Below, piece after piece: positions 32,515 through 40,124 of a DNA stretch of 41,177 nt. The first letter of the stretch is position 1, and each line of letters opens with the position of its first letter. The notes beneath the pieces are model-generated. The model was not told where the DNA came from, did not search any database, and worked only from the letters and a program-made list of their open reading frames with translations. This DNA is from Leisingera sp. ANG-M7 (lineage in GTDB: Bacteria; Pseudomonadota; Alphaproteobacteria; Rhodobacterales; Rhodobacteraceae), in assembly GCF_000813965.1 (NCBI RefSeq), contig NZ_JWLI01000009.1, positions 1-41,177 of the forward strand, given 5' to 3'. The position numbers and the translations under genes were made by a program.

Positions 32515-34727
32515 GCGGATTCCTTTGCTGCTGTGTTCGGTGGGAACAGGGTGTCGAAGTCAGCCCGCTCGAACACCTCGAGACAGCTTCGGCGCGAAGC
32601 ATTCAGCACCTGCACACCGCGTGCGGCACAGCTTTCGCGGGCGCGGGCGTAAGAGACTTCCAGAACATCCAGATTTGGCTGGTGCCAAGCCTCTCCGACC
32701 TGCCGGTAACCGGGGTGAAAATGGTTCTGCTCGCCTTCATGCAGATACTGGTTGCCCCGTTTGACACTTGGCAGCTGATAGCTGTGGTCGACGCCAATCA
32801 GGATGATTTCGGAGCACCCCATGAACAAGGCCATCTGAATCTGGCTGTAAACGATGGTCGACCCCCAGCAGATACCATGGCTGAGATCGGTGCTGAAACT
32901 TGGAAAACCCGGGTCCGACAGCGGGTCTTCGAAAGATTTTGGCGGAAGGAACGGCACAAAAATGGTGTCTGGCGCGTGATAGCCGAAATCCCGGACATTT
33001 GCCGGGAATATCTTGATGCTGCCCTGCAGCCCCGCGATCTGGTCCCAGCTGTTTTGAATAACCAGCCCATCCTCGACAGAGTAGTAGGTCGGCCGCCAGA
33101 AGGTTTCGCCATAGGCAAGGTAGATCTTGTTGGAGGCGAAAGTTACGTCCGCCTGCAGCCGGTCCAGATCCGATATCCGAAGGCTGGGGCCGTTGCCGAC
33201 TATCACCGCTCGCCGTCCCTTGTGGCGGTCCCGCAGCAAACTCATCATGATCTGACTGGCGCGGTCCTGATCCGCATGAGACCGGCCTGTATCCAGCAGC
33301 CGGTTGTGTTCCAATCGGCCTTCCAGCGCCGCGAACTGGCGGCTCCAGGCGGACTGGAGCCCGCGCAGCCGGTTGTCTGACTTCAGATGCAGAACGCTTA
33401 GTTCCTGCTGCCGCTGCAAAGCGCCTTCCGGGGCGCGTGCGGGATCAGACGGAGGCCGGTTGCCCCCCATCTGCCCCCAATAGGCAATCGTGCCCAGCTG
33501 CCACCGGGCAGTGTCATAAGAACGGGCAATCGCGGACAGACCGGAGATCCGGGCCAGCTGACTGCGCAATCGGCGGTTCAGCTGCCAGCGCACGAACGGG
33601 GGGCGGGGGACGGCTCGAACTGGCTGCTGGCGGCACGCAAAAAGCTGCTGCGGGCCGCCCAGAAAGATATCCATGCTATTCATAAGACGAGTAGCGCCTT
33701 CGGCATCGCCGGCCGCAATGCGGTCTTGAACTTCACCTGCGAATTCCGCCTGCAGCTCGCCTGCCCCGGGCAATGTGCCCATCAGGAGCCGAAGTGCCCA
33801 GTCCGATCCTTTGCAGGGAGGGGAAGCCGGAGCTGCCTGACAGGGAAGTGCTGGGTTTGCAATCACTTGCAGACCGGCGGCGCGCATGCGGGCGCTGTAC
33901 TCCTGCCGGGCTGCCGGTTCCGGCAGTGGGCAAGGCAGCCCGTTGCGGTGGATGTCACGGACATCCATACAATGCCAGCCGACCGGTTCCCGCTCCGGCT
34001 CTGGCTGCCCGCCGGAATCCGGCCCGCAAACCTGGAACCCGGGTTTCAGAAACCGCATCAAGGCTGCAGCGCGAGCGAAGTATTCGGGATGCGGCGGCAG
34101 CCCGGCGGGGGGCAGGCAGAGATGAGTGAAGCCTTCTTGTGCAAGGCTGCCATAGCAAGCCTCGTAAAGCCCGCGGCCAATGCCGAGCGCGCCGCCGGTG
34201 CAGTCGTTTGCGATCCAGGCGATGCCCGTTTCCTGCGGCCGTGCCGCCAGGCCTGCGCTATCCACACCAACAAGCTGCACCGCATCTGTGCCGCCGCGAT
34301 CAAAGTGTTCTTGCAGAAAGCCGAGGGCCGCAACTGCTGCAGCTTCAGCGTCCGGACTGTGCAGTTCCTGAATGAACGCAATATTTGCTGCAGGCAGCTC
34401 AGGGACCTGATTTGTGCCAAAGTAGAGGTCAAACCCGGCATCTTCCGAGGACCGCTCCAGCACAGGCAGCAGCACACCGTCCATCTGCGCCACAAAAATC
34501 GGCGGGCTGAAGACCGATCCCGGCTCCAAACAATCCAGGCGGCAAAACTCCCGCCTTCTGCCGTCTGCAGCGATATGCTGCAAGCTGATCTCAACAGCGC
34601 CCCGCTGCACGCGCAGCTCCACGCCAAAGGCGTCAAGTGTTGTTGCCCGGCCCCATACCTGCAGGTCGAATGCATTGGCGGCGGCAGCGCCAAGCTCATG
34701 AATATATCCCTGCAAACGGTGTTTCAT
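32511..34727 (-). CDS. DUF115 protein with a degenerate GlfT2-like glycosyltransferase region
   Basis: The 738-residue protein is a paralogue of the one at 29007-31613 along most of its length. Shared signatures include VNAFDL/ANAFDLQVWGRATTL at the start, GRGLYEACYGSLAQEGFTHLC and RFLKPGF in the middle, and a well-kept DUF115 domain (residues about 495-738: IVGNGPSLRISDLDRL, FASNKIYLAYGETFWRPTYYSVED, GICWGSTIVYSQIQMALFMGCSEIILIGVDHSY). The glycosyltransferase core has lost its active site: DDD is replaced by PAG (207-209), the WWW motif is reduced to GWHCM, and the acidic DD and catalytic His are gone. So only the DUF115 half is likely to be catalytic. It may act as a scaffold or acceptor-binding partner. 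The gene is intact, so the loss is not simple decay. Confidence 0.8.
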   Translation of the reverse strand: MKHRLQGYIHELGAAAANAFDLQVWGRATTLDAFGVELRVQRGAVEISLQHIAADGRRREFCRLDCLEPGSVFSPPIFVAQMDGVLLPVLERSSEDAGFDLYFGTNQVPELPAANIAFIQELHSPDAEAAAVAALGFLQEHFDRGGTDAVQLVGVDSAGLAARPQETGIAWIANDCTGGALGIGRGLYEACYGSLAQEGFTHLCLPPAGLPPHPEYFARAAALMRFLKPGFQVCGPDSGGQPEPEREPVGWHCMDVRDIHRNGLPCPLPEPAARQEYSARMRAAGLQVIANPALPCQAAPASPPCKGSDWALRLLMGTLPGAGELQAEFAGEVQDRIAAGDAEGATRLMNSMDIFLGGPQQLFACRQQPVRAVPRPPFVRWQLNRRLRSQLARISGLSAIARSYDTARWQLGTIAYWGQMGGNRPPSDPARAPEGALQRQQELSVLHLKSDNRLRGLQSAWSRQFAALEGRLEHNRLLDTGRSHADQDRASQIMMSLLRDRHKGRRAVIVGNGPSLRISDLDRLQADVTFASNKIYLAYGETFWRPTYYSVEDGLVIQNSWDQIAGLQGSIKIFPANVRDFGYHAPDTIFVPFLPPKSFEDPLSDPGFPSFSTDLSHGICWGSTIVYSQIQMALFMGCSEIILIGVDHSYQLPSVKRGNQYLHEGEQNHFHPGYRQVGEAWHQPNLDVLEVSYARARESCAARGVQVLNASRRSCLEVFERADFDTLFPPNTAAKESA

Positions 34728-34755
34728 GTTTCAGCCCTATCTCTTGAAAACCGGA

Positions 34756-35676
34756 TCAAGCGGTCAGGTGCTTGAACAGATTTTCAAGTGTATTGGCATG
34801 CACATATTCAATCGCTTCAATGGTGCTGTTGGCATTGTGGCTGGACACAGCAACATTCTCGAACTGCAGCAGCGGGTGGTCCTGCGGCAGAGGTTCGGTC
34901 TCAAAAACATCCAACGCCGCGGCGCCCACCTTACCCGACTGCAGCCCGGCCACCAAAGCGGCCTCATCGATCAGCCCGCCGCGGGCCACATTGACCACGA
35001 CCACCCCGTCGCGGGCGTGTTCCAGCGCATCGGCGTTGATCAGGTGATAATTCTCTGCAGTCTGATTGCAGCACAGGCAGATCACATCGGCCTGCGCCAG
35101 AAGTTCCGGGAAAGAGACCAGCTGGGTACCGTCCGGGGCAGTGCTCATATAGGGGTCGTGGGCGATCACCTCCATGCCGAGGCCGCGGGCGCGCTGGCCA
35201 ACGCCCTGACCAATGGCACCATAGCCGATCACTCCCATGGTCCGGCCCGCCATGCCCGGAAAACGGCCCTTGGGCCAACCAGCCTGGCGGATCATCCGGT
35301 CTGTGCGCGCCAGCCGCCGGGTTGCCGTCAGCAGCAGACCGATGGCATATTCGCCGACCGCATCGCGGAAGGCACCGGGGGAATTGCAAACCGGCACGCC
35401 GCGGCGCTTGGCGGCCTCCAGATCGATGGAATCCAGCCCGGTCCCCCATTTGGAGATCACCTTGAGACGGGGCAGGAAGGCTTCCAGAACCGCATCGGTT
35501 ATCCGATCGTCGCCCGCCAGCCAGCCATCAATCTGGCCTGCGAATTCCATGCATTGGGCTTCACCCATGAACTGGTTTACCTCGGGCCAGATAGGTTCGA
35601 TGCCCTTTTCACGCAATACGGCGTCAAACCGTGCCTGCTCGTTCAGCATCATGATGTTGGAAACCAGTACTTTCAT
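34756..35676 (-). CDS. D-2-hydroxyacid dehydrogenase (SerA-like)
   Basis: The 306-residue protein shows the NAD-binding motif GVIGYGAIGQGVGQRARGLGM (GxGxxG at 151-156), the catalytic Arg region VVVNVARGGLIDEAALVAGLQSGKVGAAALDVFETEPL, and the His region VSSHNANS. The substrate-domain stretch VISKWGTGLDSIDLEAAKRRGVPVCNSPG is typical of phosphoglycerate-dehydrogenase-like enzymes, but the ACT domain of true SerA is absent. It is placed between the cytidylyltransferase and the DUF115 paralogue. Phosphoglycerate dehydrogenase-like proteins are common in sugar-acid pathways of glycan operons. It probably oxidises or reduces a hydroxy acid derived from the sugar; the substrate is unknown. Confidence 0.9.
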   Translation of the reverse strand: MKVLVSNIMMLNEQARFDAVLREKGIEPIWPEVNQFMGEAQCMEFAGQIDGWLAGDDRITDAVLEAFLPRLKVISKWGTGLDSIDLEAAKRRGVPVCNSPGAFRDAVGEYAIGLLLTATRRLARTDRMIRQAGWPKGRFPGMAGRTMGVIGYGAIGQGVGQRARGLGMEVIAHDPYMSTAPDGTQLVSFPELLAQADVICLCCNQTAENYHLINADALEHARDGVVVVNVARGGLIDEAALVAGLQSGKVGAAALDVFETEPLPQDHPLLQFENVAVSSHNANSTIEAIEYVHANTLENLFKHLTA

Positions 35677-35702
35677 GGCCTGCCCGTCCTTCTTGCCTTG
35701 CC

Positions 35703-36371
35703 CTATTTGTTGCCCAGAACGCTCAGCAGCGCCTCAGCAATATCGAGGTCCTGCTGGGTCTTGATCACATGACCGGAGATCGGGTCAACCGGGTAAAAAG
35801 CGATCTTGCCGTTGTAGGTTCCAATACCGCCAGCTTCGACCGCTTCGATATAGGATTTTGCCCGCCAACCGGTGATTGACCAAGTCACCCGCTGGGTAGG
35901 TTCCAGATCCTGCGAATTGGTCTTTTCAGCAAAGGTGAAATTGACTGGCTGGTCCTGGTAGGCCACTTCGATCCGGTCTTCGATGCAGGACAGCATCACA
36001 TCCGCATCCGAGGCAATGAAGGCTTCCGCAAAGGATTTCACCTCCGCTGCGCTCAGCAGAGGCGCAATGGAATGCACCTGCACCAAGAGGTCGCACTCCA
36101 CGTTTTTCAGAAAGTCATACACAAACTGCTCGGAAGTGGCGATCGAATTACCCAGTTCTTCCGGGCGCTGGTAGAACTTGATGCCGTATTGCACGGCGAA
36201 CTGACCGAATTCGGCATTCTCGGAATTGATGTAAATTTCGTCGAAGCAGCCGGAATCCTGGCATTTTTGCACGGCATGGGTGATCAGCGGCTGGCCCGCC
36301 AGCGGTGCGAGGTTTTTCTTTTTCAGGCGCTGGCTACCCATCCGGGCAGGAATCATGGCGATGGTTTTCAT
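35703..36371 (-). CDS. NeuA-like CMP-sugar synthetase (cytidylyltransferase)
   Basis: The 222-residue protein opens MKTIAMIPARMGSQRLKKKN, the CTP-binding motif IPARxGSxRLxxKN of acylneuraminate cytidylyltransferases. Further family parts are LAGQPLITHAVQKCQDSGCFDEIYINSEN and LLVQVHSIAPLLSAAEVKSF, where HSIAPLL stands for the usual TSPLL. Enzymes of this family couple CTP to a sialic, legionaminic, pseudaminic or Kdo-like acid sugar. Its length is typical. No NeuB-type synthase or NeuC-type epimerase lies nearby, so the acid sugar is made by another route or by genes elsewhere. It is followed by the hydroxyacid dehydrogenase. Confidence 0.85.
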   Translation of the reverse strand: MKTIAMIPARMGSQRLKKKNLAPLAGQPLITHAVQKCQDSGCFDEIYINSENAEFGQFAVQYGIKFYQRPEELGNSIATSEQFVYDFLKNVECDLLVQVHSIAPLLSAAEVKSFAEAFIASDADVMLSCIEDRIEVAYQDQPVNFTFAEKTNSQDLEPTQRVTWSITGWRAKSYIEAVEAGGIGTYNGKIAFYPVDPISGHVIKTQQDLDIAEALLSVLGNK

Positions 36372-36401
36372 TGCGGGTCTGTCCTTGTGATTAGGCCGGT
36401 C

Positions 36402-37202
36402 TCAGGCTGCAGACCGGGCAAATAGCGGGGCATAGTTGTCAAACAGGTCAGCAGGGGCGCAGAGACTGAATTGATCTGCATCCATGGCCGGGGGCCTTTC
36501 TGCCGGAGTATGGTAGGGGCCATAGGCAAGCCCGGCCTCACGGGCGACCAAGGCACCCGCCAGGTCGTCCCACCCTTTGGCTTCGCGGCTGGCGACCATG
36601 CTGACGCGGCCGGCCGCGGCATAACACAAGTGCAGCGCCTGGCTGCCGAAGTTGCGCAGTTTAAACTCCTGCAACAACACAGCGATTTGGTCCGGAGCCC
36701 GGGTGGCCAGGTCACGCAGCAGCCCCGAGCTGACAATAGCAAGCCGAGCCGGGCTCTCCTGGCGCTGCAGAGGCACGCCATCAGCAAAGGCGCCTTTGCC
36801 CGCAATGGCGGAAAAAACCATGCCATTGGGCACATCATACACCGCCGACAGCACAGGCTGACCGCCTTCGATCAGCACTGCCGCCACCGAATACGCAGGC
36901 AGACCAGCCACAAAATTCACGGTTCCATCCAGCGGGTCCACTAGCCAAAACGGAGCATCGCCCGGCGCCCCAGTGAAGTCTTCTTCGCCAACCACAAGCG
37001 ATCCCGGCAGCAGTGCCGCCAGTCCGGTTTCCAGCCGGGCCTGCATGGCCAGGTCAACAGAAGTGACCAGATCAAGCCCGCAACTGCCTTTGGCCCGGGT
37101 TTCAAAACCGTTGGCAAAGACTTCTGCAGCTGCCTGGGGCAGCAGGGCGCAGAGTTTGCCGTGCAGATCTGCAATTAAGTTATCTTCGCGTGCCGGAAAC
37201 AT
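36402..37202 (-). CDS. Inositol-monophosphatase-family phosphatase
   Basis: The 266-residue protein contains the metal-binding motifs of the Li-sensitive phosphatase superfamily: VGEED (71-75), WLVDPLDGTVNF (86-97), and WDDLAGALVAREAG near residue 216. These bind two or three magnesium ions. Members act on inositol phosphates, PAP or sugar phosphates. In the operon, between the SIS isomerase and the CMP-sugar synthetase, it is likely to dephosphorylate a sugar phosphate in place of the HAD phosphatase used in Kdo or heptose pathways. This role is inference from order. Confidence 0.88.
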   Translation of the reverse strand: MFPAREDNLIADLHGKLCALLPQAAAEVFANGFETRAKGSCGLDLVTSVDLAMQARLETGLAALLPGSLVVGEEDFTGAPGDAPFWLVDPLDGTVNFVAGLPAYSVAAVLIEGGQPVLSAVYDVPNGMVFSAIAGKGAFADGVPLQRQESPARLAIVSSGLLRDLATRAPDQIAVLLQEFKLRNFGSQALHLCYAAAGRVSMVASREAKGWDDLAGALVAREAGLAYGPYHTPAERPPAMDADQFSLCAPADLFDNYAPLFARSAA

Positions 37203-37212
37203 TAGACGGGGA

Positions 37213-37839
37213 TCAGAATTTCCGCTGGCCCAGCAGGCTCTGATCCATGTTGTCCATGCGCAGATATTGGGTGAGAATATGAATAAAGGCCATGTGGACG
37301 TCTTCGATCACCCCATAGTTCTGGGCGTTCACATGAGCGTTCAGATCGGCCAGTTCACGCGAGCGGCCACCGGAAAACCCGGTGAACGAAACCGAAGCCA
37401 TCCCGCATTCTCGCGCCACCAGAAGGGCGCGGACCACGTTTTCGGAATCGCCCGAAGAGCTGACAGTCCAAACCAAGTCTCCAGGCCGTCCCATTGACTG
37501 CAGCTGATAGGCAAACACTTCGTCATAGGAAATGTCGTTAGCCAATGCCGAGTTCATCTCGGTATGTGCGGCCAGCGACATTACCCGCGGCATCAGGGCC
37601 GTGTCAGTACGCACACATTTCAGGAAATCGCACAGGGAATGGTTGGCGATTCCTGCTGATCCCCCGTTACCGCAGATGTAAATGAAATTGCCTGTATCGA
37701 TGGTCTTCTTAACCAGGGCGGCAATTTTGTCCAGCACGCTCAGGTCGCTGGCCTGAACGGCCGCCGCCAGAGTGGCAAAATACTCGCCAGCAAAGCCTTC
37801 ACAGCTGCTGAATGGGGTAACCGGGAAGAGGGCAGTCAT
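37213..37839 (-). CDS. SIS-domain sugar isomerase (GmhA-like)
   Basis: The 208-residue protein is a single SIS domain: IYICGNGGSAGIANHSLCDFLKC (phosphosugar-binding loop), then VWTVSSSGDSENVVRALLVAREC and a C-terminal VIEDVHMAFIHILTQYL. The GNGGSAG loop and the ED at the end are shared with sedoheptulose-7-phosphate isomerase GmhA. It would isomerise a phosphorylated ketose/aldose. It precedes the phosphatase and the cytidylyltransferase genes, consistent with a modified heptose-like or other phosphosugar as an early intermediate. Confidence 0.88.
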   Translation of the reverse strand: MTALFPVTPFSSCEGFAGEYFATLAAAVQASDLSVLDKIAALVKKTIDTGNFIYICGNGGSAGIANHSLCDFLKCVRTDTALMPRVMSLAAHTEMNSALANDISYDEVFAYQLQSMGRPGDLVWTVSSSGDSENVVRALLVARECGMASVSFTGFSGGRSRELADLNAHVNAQNYGVIEDVHMAFIHILTQYLRMDNMDQSLLGQRKF

Positions 37840-37854
37840 AAATCGGGGGTCCTG

Positions 37855-38832
37855 TCAGGTTTTTAGAACGAAACGCATCACGCCGGACTTGAGGCTGCGC
37901 TGAAGCAGAATCTGCAAATCCCGCAACCTGTCCTTGTCTGCGTCCTGGAAGAAGCTCGACCAAAAGGGAATTTTGGCATTTTCAGCGCTGTTGAAGTATT
38001 GCTCCAGCAACACCGCGTCGCGGCGGCCGGGCGTTGAGGCTTCAAGCACTGTGTAACCCAAACTCTGAGCCAGCAGCTCGAACCCCTTGACGGAAAAGAT
38101 GTTCAGCCGGTCCAGGGGGATGAAGCTGGGAGAATCCACACCGAGGATTTCGTATTCCAAACCGTCAGAGCAGGAAGTGCCAATGAAGACAATTGTGCCC
38201 TCAGCAACATTTTCGCGCAGCGTGCGCAGCAACTGGGCAGGATCGGCAACCCGGTCCATCTCCGCCTGTACCAGAACCGCTTTTGGTGCGAGATCCCGCA
38301 GGCTCCGGGTCAGCTTGCCTATGCCGCCGTCTGCAGCGCTTTCCAGCGGCAGGAACTGCCAGTCACGGTTGTGGCTCAAACGGCCAGTTGCCTCCTCGAA
38401 CCCGGGCGCCTGCGAGCAGAACCGGTAGTCCAGAACCCTTTCCAGACGGCAGCCGCTGCGGGCTTCGGTCAAGCTGATCCAGTTCAGCAGCGAAATGAAC
38501 TCGAACTCCCGGTCCTGTTCGGCTTCGGGGTCTTTGACGGCGGTTTGCTCCAGGCGCAGCCGGTCCAGCTCCTGCTGGGCAGGCACGCGGGCCGCATAAA
38601 TACTGTTGCACCCCCCGCACCGCTGGAACGGCAGGTAGGCCCGGCTGAAGTTCCGGCTTTTTGCGATGCTCCCGCCGCAGGCAGGACAGTTGCTGCGCTC
38701 ATGCCAGTGGGCGGTGTCGTCCAGCAACAGCTCGGACAGCGCCTTGTTCCGGGTCAACCGGTAGCGCTCAGGCTTGCGCCCCGTCACCGTGGAAATATCG
38801 GGCAAGTGGTCAAGGAATACAGGAGTTTGCAT
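37855..38832 (-). CDS. Zinc-ribbon protein with degenerate methyltransferase-like domain
   Basis: The 325-residue protein has a four-cysteine zinc ribbon near the N-terminus: CPAC at 49-52 and CGGC at 72-75. This layout is seen in a family of C-methyltransferases of sugar pathways, where the ribbon precedes a SAM-binding domain. The following part (LERVLDYRFCSQAPGFEEATGRL, KAVLVQAEMDRVADPAQLLRTLRENVAEGTIVFIGTSC, LDRLNIFSVKGFELLAQSLGYTVLEAS) follows the methyltransferase fold, including the typical HxxDP-like step (MDRVADP), but the glycine-rich SAM motif (DxGxGxG) is not recognisable. It may therefore not bind SAM. It starts 15 bases after the Gfo/Idh gene. Confidence 0.6.
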   Translation of the reverse strand: MQTPVFLDHLPDISTVTGRKPERYRLTRNKALSELLLDDTAHWHERSNCPACGGSIAKSRNFSRAYLPFQRCGGCNSIYAARVPAQQELDRLRLEQTAVKDPEAEQDREFEFISLLNWISLTEARSGCRLERVLDYRFCSQAPGFEEATGRLSHNRDWQFLPLESAADGGIGKLTRSLRDLAPKAVLVQAEMDRVADPAQLLRTLRENVAEGTIVFIGTSCSDGLEYEILGVDSPSFIPLDRLNIFSVKGFELLAQSLGYTVLEASTPGRRDAVLLEQYFNSAENAKIPFWSSFFQDADKDRLRDLQILLQRSLKSGVMRFVLKT

Positions 38833-38847
38833 CTGTCAGAACGACTC

Positions 38848-39888
38848 TTATTCGGCGGCAGTCACAGACTGGCGCTGCAACTGGGCATGCCACTCGGGAT
38901 CGGCGGCATAAATTGCTTCCACCAGTTCCATGACCTCCAACGCCTGGGCAGAAGTGCCGCTGCGGATCGGAGTGCCATTGGCAATCGCCTCATAAAATTC
39001 AGCCGCTTCTTTGTCCCAGGACAGATCCTCGGTGAACCGGATCTCCTGGCATTCCGGGTTGGGAATGGGATTGCCCCCGCGGTCCAAACGGTTCAGTGCT
39101 ACAGTCAGCACCTCGGTGCCGTAGCTGCCGGAGGCCGACAGGATCCCGTCCACCGAAATAAATCCATTGCGCATGTACAGCTCAAACCGGAACGTGTGCT
39201 GCCATTGCGTAGCGGAAGAATGCACCGACGCGATAATGCCTTCTGGGTTCTTCATCAGCGCAAAGGCGTTGTCCTCCACCGGCACTTCGGTCCAGAAATT
39301 GCGCTGAATGAACGATTGCACCTCAGTAAAGCGGCCCGCAAACATCTGAAACAAATCCAGCATGTGGATACCCTGATCAATCAGGATGCCGCCGCCGGAT
39401 TGCGTCGGATCGTTGCGCCAGTTCTGCGCATAGCCCGGCCCGCCCGCCTTGCCGTAAACTCCGCGCATGAAATAGAGATCGCCCATCGTCCCGGCATCGG
39501 TCAGCTTCTTGGCTTCCTCGATGGCGTCATGCATGCGGTGATTGAATCCAAATTTCAATACAAGACTTGGATTCTGCGCCTCTGCCTGGCGCATCCGGCG
39601 CACGTCGCCGGAATTGCGCCCTGGCGGCTTCTCCGAAAAGACGTGCTTGCCGCGGGTGAGCGCTTCGCAAACCACATCCGGGATCATCATATTGGGCACA
39701 CTGCAGACTATCACGTCAGGGTTGTAGTCGTATACCGCCAGCGGGTCTGTCACCACCGGAATAGCGGCGGTTGGATCCGGCTGGCTATCACAAGCGGCCA
39801 CAACTTTGAAACCGCCATGCTTTTCCATCGCAGCATGACGAATACGTCCCATTTTCCCATAGCCAATAATGGCGGTGCGCAAGGTCAT
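38848..39888 (-). CDS. Gfo/Idh/MocA-family sugar dehydrogenase
   Basis: The 346-residue protein begins MTLRTAIIGYGKMGRIRHAAM, an NAD(P)-binding fold (GYGKMG at 9-14), and has the signature HVFSEKPPG with EKP at 86-88. The substrate-binding half includes the active-site region SGGGILIDQGIHMLDLFQMF. Members oxidise or reduce hydroxyl groups of (often nucleotide-bound) sugars and inositols. It is the first gene of the 11-gene glycan operon and is divergent from the hydratase-like gene at 40125. Confidence 0.9.
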   Translation of the reverse strand: MTLRTAIIGYGKMGRIRHAAMEKHGGFKVVAACDSQPDPTAAIPVVTDPLAVYDYNPDVIVCSVPNMMIPDVVCEALTRGKHVFSEKPPGRNSGDVRRMRQAEAQNPSLVLKFGFNHRMHDAIEEAKKLTDAGTMGDLYFMRGVYGKAGGPGYAQNWRNDPTQSGGGILIDQGIHMLDLFQMFAGRFTEVQSFIQRNFWTEVPVEDNAFALMKNPEGIIASVHSSATQWQHTFRFELYMRNGFISVDGILSASGSYGTEVLTVALNRLDRGGNPIPNPECQEIRFTEDLSWDKEAAEFYEAIANGTPIRSGTSAQALEVMELVEAIYAADPEWHAQLQRQSVTAAE

Positions 39889-40124
39889 TACGGTGCTCTT
39901 TCGTCAGACGCGGCGGCGGGTCACACAACCCCTAGTGGAACTATCATGAATGGATCACTGGCACAGGCAGCTGCCAAAACCCTGCAGGAAGCAGGCAGGA
40001 GGACCTTACCGCCCCGGTTTCCCGGGTGCAAGCCGATCCCGCAGGTTTGTGGTTTCCCCCTGCGCCAGAAACCGCTAATCCCTCCACAAACCATCAGCTG
40101 CAACTGCAATCTACAGGGGACCAC
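39889..40124. promoter_or_regulatory. Divergent promoter region of the glycan operon
   Basis: These 236 bases separate the first gene of the glycan operon (minus) from the hydratase-like gene (plus), so both promoters must be here or just upstream. I do not see a convincing -35/-10 pair by eye. The main structure is the interrupted inverted repeat at 40044-40092. A CAGGGGA ribosome binding site precedes the ATG at 40125. Confidence 0.45.
40044..40092 (+). repeat. Interrupted inverted repeat in the leader of the hydratase-like gene
   Basis: The outer arms GGTTTGTGG (40044-40052) and CCACAAACC (40084-40092) are perfect 9-base complements. An inner pair, GGTTTC (40051-40056) and GAAACC (40068-40073), lies between them and shares two bases with the outer left arm. 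The structure ends 32 bases before the start codon and could be an operator dyad or a leader RNA stem. Confidence 0.45.
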
